Made by a program: the position numbers and the translations under genes
Assembly (NCBI GenBank): GCA_035765755.1
Contig: DASTWW010000115.1
Span: forward strand, 1-8,693
Source: DASSKA01 sp035765755
Lineage (GTDB): Bacteria > Actinomycetota > Actinomycetes > Propionibacteriales > Nocardioidaceae
Length of the DNA: 8,693 bases
Reading direction: 5' to 3'
The notes under the pieces: generated by a model
The model's database searches: none
Seen by the model: the letters and a program-made list of their open reading frames with translations, nothing else
Told to the model about the DNA's origin: nothing
Shown here: positions 1-4,464 of the stretch, piece by piece
Position numbering within the stretch: position 1 is the stretch's first letter
Layout: every line of letters starts with the position of its first letter

Positions 1-1
1 C

Positions 2-316
2 GAGGTGGGGCACTACTTCTACCGGCTCTCCGATTCGTACGACGACGGGACAAAGGAGCACGTCGAAGGCCTAGTCCTGCCAGAGGGCATCTCGGACATC
101 TGGTTCCGCGGCCGGGCGCGGAGGGACGCGGAGGAACCACTGGGCTCGAGGGAGATCTGGCTGGCAAGGTTCCAAGCTTCATCAGGCTGGCACCGCTACG
201 TGGTGAGCATCGAAGAGCAGCACCTACCCTCCCCCAACCGGGGCATCGCAGACGACCGGGTTCCGGAAGGTTGGCGGCAGCCGAAGGACCGGACCATCAC
301 GCCAGCCCGCGGCTGA
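2..316 (+). CDS. hypothetical protein, 3' part, start uncertain
   Basis: An open frame runs in from the left edge and stops with TGA at 314-316. A GTG at position 5 could be the start, but the frame is still open before it, so the gene may begin outside the window. The visible ~103 residues are polar and rich in Trp, Tyr and charged residues (for example GHYFYRLSDSYDDG near the start and SGWHRYVVSIEEQHLP near residue 60), with no signal peptide, membrane segment or motif that I recognise. Third codon positions are roughly 80 percent G/C by eye, clearly lower than in the neighbouring genes, with codons such as CTA, ACA, TCA and GAA. That fits either a recently acquired gene or a decaying or spurious frame. 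No function is proposed. Confidence 0.4.
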   Translation, partial: EVGHYFYRLSDSYDDGTKEHVEGLVLPEGISDIWFRGRARRDAEEPLGSREIWLARFQASSGWHRYVVSIEEQHLPSPNRGIADDRVPEGWRQPKDRTITPARG

Positions 317-623
317 GAGGGGCGCCGGCTCTGACCGCCGTGTGCAAGATCGAGCGGCGGTGTGTGCATGCCCTCCAGGGCTTCTTCTCGCCAGGCAGTC
401 TGACCTGCACGATCTCTTTTTCGCGAAGATCCCACCAACCAACCAGCAAGCACCCGGCTCGCGCACCTGCGAGGCCGGGTGCTTCTGCGCCTCTTGCCGC
501 AAGACTGTCGGCGCTGCTGGTGTTGGGGCGCGGCTAGTCGGCCTACGTCCTGGTGCTCTGAAATCCCCTCCAGCGTGGCCGGCGTTCAGCGGGTGGTCAG
601 CGAGCCACAAGCGGCTCCTTCGA
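317..623. other. gene-poor intergenic stretch
   Basis: This stretch has open frames on both strands, but none has a convincing ribosome binding site or recognisable protein, and they overlap one another in the way random GC-rich sequence does. It contains a short tandem run of CCAA-type units near 431-445, the strong hairpin at 448-484 listed separately, and a weak 5-bp inverted repeat (GAGCC/GGCTC) at 602-617. I see no convincing -10/-35 pair for the downstream peptidase gene. Confidence 0.5.
448..484. terminator. strong hairpin, probable transcription terminator
   Basis: AAGCACCCGGC at 448-458 is exactly complementary to GCCGGGTGCTT at 474-484. The inner arms can extend further (CTCGC at 458-462 with GCGAG at 469-473, one base bulged), leaving a 6-nt loop. 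No run of T follows, which is common for factor-independent terminators of high-GC actinobacteria. The perfect stem works on either strand. It lies about 130 bp past the first reading frame and about 185 bp before the peptidase gene, so it most likely insulates the two units. An operator or RNA element cannot be excluded. Confidence 0.55.
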
Positions 624-655
624 CCTTGGTGGTCAATCCAGTCCGACCACCAAGG
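624..655 (+). promoter_or_regulatory. perfect 11-bp inverted repeat at the peptidase leader
   Basis: CCTTGGTGGTC (624-634) and GACCACCAAGG (645-655) are perfect inverted copies separated by 10 nt. The right arm ends next to the two possible Shine-Dalgarno elements (AAGGAAG 652-658, partly inside the arm; AGGGA 660-664) ahead of the ATG at 670. The arm centres are 21 bp apart, about two helical turns, which suits a dimeric repressor. As RNA, the same element would form a stable stem that limits ribosome access. Which of the two applies cannot be told from sequence. Confidence 0.6.
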
Positions 656-669
656 AAGCAGGGACCGCC

Positions 670-1437
670 ATGAACCGATTCACCGCTGCCCTGGCCAGCG
701 CGATGACCGCCGTCGCCCTCGCTCCGGGCGCTGCCGCCAGCACCCACCTGACCCGTGCGGTGTCGGGACCGGCCGTCGACAGGTCGGCGCTCTCCGTGTC
801 GCACAACTGGTCCGGTGAGCAGCTGACGAGCCGCAGCCCCGGAACCTTCCAGGGCGTGTACGGGACCTGGCACGTCCCTCGGGTGCGGGCCACCGTGCGG
901 GACAAGTACTCCTCGACCTGGGTCGGTGTCGACGGCTCCAACAACAGGCACCTGATCCAGACCGGCACCGAGGGTGACTCCGTCCACGGGAGAACGGTGT
1001 ACTACGCCTGGTGGGAGATCCTGCCGCGGACCGAGACGCTGATCCGCTACACCAACGGCCAGCCGGTCCAGGTCCGTCCTGGTGACGCGATCAAGGCCAC
1101 CGTCGTGAAGACCTCCCGCCCGAACGTGTGGAAGATCTCGCTGGTGGACTCCACCGAGGGCTGGAGGTTCCAGACCACCCGCCGCTACAGCGGCCCGGGC
1201 ACCTCGGCGGAGTGGATCCAGGAGGCGACCACCCACTCCGGCGCGGTCAGCCCGGTTCCGGCGTTCACCCCCGTCACGTTCGCGCGGCTGGCGGTGGCCG
1301 AGTCCGGCCGCTGGTACTGGACCGCGCTCACCAAGGCGAACGCCGTGGCCCTGGTGCAGCACCGGCGGCTGAAGGCGTTCCCCGCCCGGCTGACCAGCGG
1401 AACGCCGCAGCGGTTCACGGTCTACTACAAGCGGTGA
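670..1437 (+). CDS. secreted G1-family (eqolisin-type) glutamic endopeptidase
   Basis: This predicted 255-residue protein is an exported protease of the peptidase G1 family, whose catalytic dyad is a Gln and a Glu. Residues 1-24 look like a Sec signal peptide, with a short basic start, an Ala/Val/Leu core and an Ala-rich cleavage region (APGAAAS). Family landmarks in order are NWSG at 46-49, STWVGVDG at 82-89, LIQTG at 95-99, YYAWWEILP at 111-119 and AEWIQEA at 180-186. Compared with scytalidoglutamic peptidase from memory, Gln97 matches catalytic Gln53 (LQTG) and Glu185 matches Glu136 (the last Glu of AEFIIE). The mature part of about 230 residues is close to the ~206 of the fungal enzyme. 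The mature region has no cysteine, so unlike some fungal members it has no disulfides. ATG 670 follows AGGGA with a 5-nt spacer. Acid-active extracellular proteolysis is the family-based expectation. The gene appears to be a single transcription unit behind the inverted repeat at 624-655. Confidence 0.85.
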   Translation: MNRFTAALASAMTAVALAPGAAASTHLTRAVSGPAVDRSALSVSHNWSGEQLTSRSPGTFQGVYGTWHVPRVRATVRDKYSSTWVGVDGSNNRHLIQTGTEGDSVHGRTVYYAWWEILPRTETLIRYTNGQPVQVRPGDAIKATVVKTSRPNVWKISLVDSTEGWRFQTTRRYSGPGTSAEWIQEATTHSGAVSPVPAFTPVTFARLAVAESGRWYWTALTKANAVALVQHRRLKAFPARLTSGTPQRFTVYYKR

Positions 1438-1478
1438 ACCGGAGGTAACCCGAGCCGGCGGCTGCGCGACCTCACGGC

Positions 1479-1484
1479 TACCAT
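1479..1484 (+). promoter_or_regulatory. candidate -10 box (TACCAT) for the cysteine hydrolase gene
   Basis: TACCAT fits the actinobacterial TANNNT -10 pattern and would give a leader of about 35 nt to the ATG at 1526. No convincing -35 is seen. A short palindrome, CGGTACCG (1486-1493), lies just downstream over the expected start site. This is a tentative call. Confidence 0.25.
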
Positions 1485-1525
1485 TCGGTACCGCTGAGGA
1501 GCGGCGCCACGGAGCAAGGAGCACC

Positions 1526-2074
1526 ATGGACCTGACCCGCCACGCGCTGGTGGTGGTCGATGCCCAGCAGGGGTTCGACGACCCCTGGTGGGGCGCACGC
1601 AACAACCTGGAGTGCGACGACAACATCGCCGCCCTCGCGGCGACGTGGGGACGCCTGGGTCGCCCCGTCGTACACGTCCGCCACGACTCCTCGGATCCCG
1701 AGTCGCCGCTGCACCCGGGCCGGCCAGGCAACCGCCTCAAGCCCTACCTCACCGGCGAGCCGGACCTACTGGTCACCAAGCAGGTCAACTCCGCCTTCCA
1801 CGGCGCTCCCGACCTGCACGCTTGGCTGCAAGGACGGCAGGTCACCGGCATCGCGGTGTGCGGCATCACCACCAACCACTGCTGCGAGACCACTGCCCGG
1901 GTCGGCGGCAACCTTGGCTACGACGTGCTGTTCGTCCTCGATGCCACGCACACCTTCGACCGCACCGGCCCGGACGGAACCACGCTGACCGCCGACCAGC
2001 TGGCCACCGCGACCGCGACCAACCTGCACGGGGAGTTCGCGACGGTGGTGTGCACCGGTGACCTGGTGGGCTAG
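1526..2074 (+). CDS. isochorismatase-family cysteine hydrolase
   Basis: This 182-residue cytosolic protein has the isochorismatase/nicotinamidase fold, whose members cleave amide or vinyl-ether bonds through an Asp-Lys-Cys triad. The triad is visible: Asp12 in LVVVDAQQGF, Lys85 in VTKQVNSAF, and Cys119 in GITTNHCCETTAR. Cys120 sits where most relatives have Val, giving an unusual Cys-Cys pair at the nucleophile. The length is typical of a single-domain member. The metal-binding Asp-x-His signature of nicotinamidases is not evident, so a nicotinamidase assignment is unlikely and the substrate is open. AAGGAG (1517-1522) lies 3 nt before ATG 1526, with GGAG at 1511-1514 as an alternative. The 88-bp gap from the peptidase suggests its own promoter. 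The stop codon overlaps that of the convergent hemerythrin gene. Confidence 0.87.
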   Translation: MDLTRHALVVVDAQQGFDDPWWGARNNLECDDNIAALAATWGRLGRPVVHVRHDSSDPESPLHPGRPGNRLKPYLTGEPDLLVTKQVNSAFHGAPDLHAWLQGRQVTGIAVCGITTNHCCETTARVGGNLGYDVLFVLDATHTFDRTGPDGTTLTADQLATATATNLHGEFATVVCTGDLVG

Positions 2075-2649
2075 CTGGCCTTCTTGATGAGGTCCTTGGT
2101 CCGGTCCACCAGCGAGGCGAACGGGCCGACCGTCCACTGGGCACCGGGCGACCCGGCGGTCGAGGGGTGCGGGTGGGTCGGCGCGACCGACTCGGCGGCC
2201 TTGATCTGCTTGCCCATCGACGCGCGCTTGTCCGCGTCGCACTCGGCGAGGATGGCGGGGAACTCCTCGTTCTCCTCCTTCTCGGCGTGCTCGTCGACGG
2301 ACTTCTCGAACTCCGCGAGGGTCTTGTCGAACTCCGCGCTGCCACAGTCGAGCCCCTCGAGCTTCTTGAGGACCTCGTTGGCCTCCGCCTCCTCCTCGTT
2401 GCGGGCGTCGGCGACCTTGTCGCCGGCCACCGACGTGGAGATCGGACGCAGCACCATCTCCTCGGCGGTCTCGTGCACGGCCAGCAGCGCCCGAAGCTCG
2501 TCGAACGCCTGCTGCTTGTGCTCCCCCTCGGTCGACTTCACGTCGGAGAACAGCTCGCGGATGCGTGCGTGCTGCTCGAGAAGGATGCGGATGACATCTC
2601 CCTCTGGGAGCTCCGCGGCCTTCATCCTGTCTTCGGCGGCTTCGCCCAT
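2071..2649 (-). CDS. hemerythrin HHE-domain protein
   Basis: This 192-residue protein is built from a hemerythrin-like four-helix bundle that would hold a di-iron (or mono-iron) centre for binding O2, NO or peroxide, or for iron sensing. Candidate ligands are His27 (LLEQHARIRELF), His59 and Glu63 (AVHETAEEM), and His121 and Glu125 (SVDEHAEKEENEEFP). The bundle ends near residue 155. A Pro/His linker (THPHPS) and a final amphipathic segment (GPFASLVDRTKDLIKKAS) follow; as I recall, actinobacterial relatives share this tail. The start is fixed by AGGAGG (complement of 2656-2661) 6 nt before the ATG; longer upstream in-frame extensions lack such a site. It is transcribed divergently from the receiver/flavoprotein operon, apparently from a SigB/SigF-type promoter, which suggests a stress-induced role. 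The exact ligand and iron chemistry are inferred from the family. Confidence 0.88.
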   Translation of the reverse strand: MGEAAEDRMKAAELPEGDVIRILLEQHARIRELFSDVKSTEGEHKQQAFDELRALLAVHETAEEMVLRPISTSVAGDKVADARNEEEAEANEVLKKLEGLDCGSAEFDKTLAEFEKSVDEHAEKEENEEFPAILAECDADKRASMGKQIKAAESVAPTHPHPSTAGSPGAQWTVGPFASLVDRTKDLIKKAS

Positions 2650-2673
2650 GACCGACCTCCTCGGCATTGGTGT

Positions 2674-2692
2674 GCAAGGGGTGCTTGCCCCT
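2674..2692 (-). promoter_or_regulatory. overlapping alternative hairpins in the hemerythrin leader
   Basis: Two mutually exclusive stems share this segment: GCAAG (2674-2678) with CTTGC (2684-2688), and AGGGG (2677-2681) with CCCCT (2688-2692). Both fall in the predicted 5' leader of the minus-strand gene, about 15-30 nt before its Shine-Dalgarno. They are short, so a regulatory role is only a possibility. Confidence 0.25.
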
Positions 2693-2710
2693 CGGTGCGT
2701 CTCGAGGCCG

Positions 2711-2735
2711 TACCCGTCGCGGGCGACGGCAAACC
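2711..2735 (-). promoter_or_regulatory. SigB/SigF-type stress promoter for the hemerythrin gene
   Basis: On the minus strand the sequence reads GGTTT (complement of 2735-2731), then 15 nt, then GGGTA (complement of 2715-2711) followed by C. This matches the known actinobacterial general-stress consensus (Mycobacterium SigF GTTT-N15-17-GGGTA, Streptomyces SigB GNNT-N14-16-GGGTA). Transcription would begin near 2703, giving a leader of about 50 nt with a strong AGGAGG. The spacer contains a perfect inverted repeat, listed separately. Confidence 0.62.
2714..2729. promoter_or_regulatory. perfect inverted repeat in the stress-promoter spacer
   Basis: CCGTCGC (2714-2720) and GCGACGG (2723-2729) are exact inverted copies separated by GG. 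The element fills the spacer between the two boxes of the SigB/SigF-like promoter and lies about 20 bp upstream of the candidate -10 box of the divergent operon. A protein bound there could control both directions. GC-rich sequence yields such repeats by chance more often than average. Confidence 0.4.
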
Positions 2736-2746
2736 GGCATCGGAGG

Positions 2747-2752
2747 TAGGCT
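2747..2752 (+). promoter_or_regulatory. candidate -10 box (TAGGCT) for the receiver/flavoprotein operon
   Basis: TAGGCT fits TANNNT and would place the transcription start near 2759, about 47 nt before ATG 2806. The -35 region is weak (GGCGAC around 2722-2727). A small hairpin (CCCCGC 2753-2758 with GTGGGG 2762-2767, one G-T pair) begins at the expected start of the leader. Confidence 0.3.
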
Positions 2753-2805
2753 CCCCGCATTGTGGGGCGCCGGTTGGGGGCCGGTGAGGACGATCGGTGG
2801 GGACC

Positions 2806-4464
2806 ATGAGCAAGCCCACGATTCTGGCCGTGGACGACGACCCGGTGGTGTCTCGAGCTGTCACCCGGGACCTGCGGGCCAGGTACGGCGCCGACTACCG
2901 GGTGGTGGCGGCGACCTCGGGCAACGAGGCGCTGAGGGTGCTCGCCGAGCTGGCTCTCCGGGACCGGTCGGTCGCGCTGGTCGCCTCGGACCAGCGGATG
3001 CCGGTGATGACCGGCATCGAGGTGCTGCAGGAGGTACGTCGCCAGGCGCCGGATGCCAAGCTCCTGCTGCTGACCGCGTACGCCGACACCGACGTGGCCA
3101 TCAAGGCCATCAACGACATCGGCCTCGACTACTACCTGCTCAAGCCGTGGGACCCGCCGGAGGAGCGGCTCTACCCGGTCATCGACGAGCTGCTCGACGA
3201 CTGGAGGCAGGGCCACCCCGACGACACGTCCGCGGTGCGGGTAGTCGGTCACCGGTGGTCGGAGGGCAGCCACGAGGTGAAGACCTTCCTGGCCCGTAAC
3301 CACGTGCTCTACCGCTGGCTGGACGTCGAGCGCGACGAGGGAGCTCGGCAGCTCCTCGAGCTCGCCGATGCGAAGCCGGACGACCTGCCGCTGGTGCTGC
3401 TGCCGGACGGTGCCACGTTGCGCGCGCCGGCGACCATCGAGCTCGCCGTGGCCCTCGGGCTGCGCACCACGGCGCAGCAACCGCTCTACGACCTGTGCAT
3501 CGTCGGCGGCGGCCCCGCCGGCTTGGCCGCGGCCGTCTACGCCGCCTCCGAGGGGCTGCGCACGGTCGTGGTGGAGCGTGACGCCCCCGGTGGTCAGGCC
3601 GGCCAGAGCGCCTCGATCGAAAACTACCTGGGCTTCCCCCGAGGGTTGTCGGGCGCCGACCTGACCCACCGGGCGGTCGCCCAGGCGGCACGATTCGGCG
3701 CGGAGATGGTGCTCGCCCGCGACGTGATCGGCTTCGAGAGCCGTGGCCCGGTGCACGCGGTGCGCTTCGACGGCGGCGGGGAGGTGGAGGCCCGGGCAGT
3801 ACTGGTCGCCACCGGTGTCTCCTACCGACGGCTGGCCGCGGCCGGGCTGGACTCGCTGGTGGGTCGCGGCGTCTACTACGGCGCGATGGCCAGCGAGGCC
3901 AGCCAGTGCGCGGGCGACGAGGTGTACGTCGTGGGCGCCGCGAACTCGGCCGGACAGGCAGCGCTGAACTTCGCACGCCACGCCAGGCAGGTGGTCATGG
4001 TGGTCCGTGCAGGGAGCCTCGAGGCCACCATGTCGCGCTACCTCTACGAGCGCATCGAGAGCTCGCCGAACATCGAGGTGCGGCTGCGCACCGAGGTGGT
4101 GGCCGCCCGCGGCAACGGTCACCTGGAGGCGCTCACCCTCGCCGACCGGGCGGACGGCACCGAGGAGGAGGTGCCCGCCGGCTGGCTGTTCGTGTTCATC
4201 GGCGCCTCCCCGCGCACCGACTGGCTCGGTGCCGGCGTGTCCCGCGACGACAAGGGGTTCGTGGTCACCGGCCACGACCTCCTCGGCTCCGCAACGGCCG
4301 ACCGGTGGCCTCTCGCGCGAGCCCCGTTCGCGCTGGAGACCAGCGTGCCCGGTGTGTTCGCCGCCGGCGACGTACGCCTCGACTCCATGAAGCGCGTGGC
4401 GTCCGCGGTCGGCGAGGGCGCGATGTCGGTGTACCTGGTGCACCGCTACCTGGCGACCGTCTGA
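2806..4464 (+). CDS. receiver + glutaredoxin-like + thioredoxin-reductase-like flavoprotein fusion
   Basis: This is a 552-residue three-part protein. Residues 1-130 form a response-regulator receiver with the acidic cluster Asp10-12, phosphoacceptor Asp62 (SDQRMP), Thr90 and Lys113 all present. Residues 144-218 resemble a glutaredoxin-like fold (FLARNHVLYRWLDVERD, LPLVLLPDG), but the active-site CxxC is replaced by Ser152-x-x-Ser155. Residues 228-552 resemble thioredoxin reductase: FAD motif GGGPAG at 234-239, PGGQAG at 261-266, ATG at 335-337, and GVFAAGD at 516-522. The reductase CxxC site reads YGAMASEA (358-365) with no cysteine, and the NAD(P)H loop reads GAANSA where GGGDSA is usual. 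Only two cysteines (231, 368) exist. Databases tend to label this family a fused response regulator/thioredoxin-disulfide reductase; dithiol chemistry looks impossible here. ATG 2806 fits the usual family N-terminus. GTG 2797, preceded by GAGGA with 6-nt spacing, would add three residues. Confidence 0.88.
   Translation: MSKPTILAVDDDPVVSRAVTRDLRARYGADYRVVAATSGNEALRVLAELALRDRSVALVASDQRMPVMTGIEVLQEVRRQAPDAKLLLLTAYADTDVAIKAINDIGLDYYLLKPWDPPEERLYPVIDELLDDWRQGHPDDTSAVRVVGHRWSEGSHEVKTFLARNHVLYRWLDVERDEGARQLLELADAKPDDLPLVLLPDGATLRAPATIELAVALGLRTTAQQPLYDLCIVGGGPAGLAAAVYAASEGLRTVVVERDAPGGQAGQSASIENYLGFPRGLSGADLTHRAVAQAARFGAEMVLARDVIGFESRGPVHAVRFDGGGEVEARAVLVATGVSYRRLAAAGLDSLVGRGVYYGAMASEASQCAGDEVYVVGAANSAGQAALNFARHARQVVMVVRAGSLEATMSRYLYERIESSPNIEVRLRTEVVAARGNGHLEALTLADRADGTEEEVPAGWLFVFIGASPRTDWLGAGVSRDDKGFVVTGHDLLGSATADRWPLARAPFALETSVPGVFAAGDVRLDSMKRVASAVGEGAMSVYLVHRYLATV

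Noticed and set aside
448..484. Hairpin considered as part of a tRNA or an attachment site
   Set aside because: There is no cloverleaf, no T-loop (GTTCGA-type) sequence and no second direct-repeat copy in the window; a terminator is simpler.
342..818. A 158-codon plus-strand frame in the gap before the peptidase
   Set aside because: It runs out of frame into the peptidase coding region, has no Shine-Dalgarno, and its sequence looks like translated non-coding DNA (Cys/Arg/Pro-rich).
586..1740. A 384-codon minus-strand open frame across the peptidase and the start of the hydrolase
   Set aside because: It spans two recognisable plus-strand genes and their intergenic gap and has no domain-like sequence. 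Long antisense frames are expected at this GC content.
2071..4443. A 790-codon minus-strand open frame covering the receiver/flavoprotein gene
   Set aside because: Only its 3' 192 codons are a real gene (hemerythrin). The upstream part is antisense to a clearly conserved coding sequence, has low-complexity Arg/Gly/His/Val-rich composition, and the AGGAGG site marks the true start inside it.
3906..4463. In-frame upstream extension of the histidine kinase, suggesting a longer protein
   Set aside because: The extension lies inside the flavoprotein gene in another frame and encodes Arg/Gly-rich noise. The ATG at 4464 coupled to the upstream TGA is the natural start.
2806..4464. Annotation as a functional thioredoxin reductase (trxB)
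   Set aside because: No CxxC is present at the reductase site, the NAD(P)H loop is altered, and the protein is fused to a receiver. The fold assignment holds but the activity label does not.
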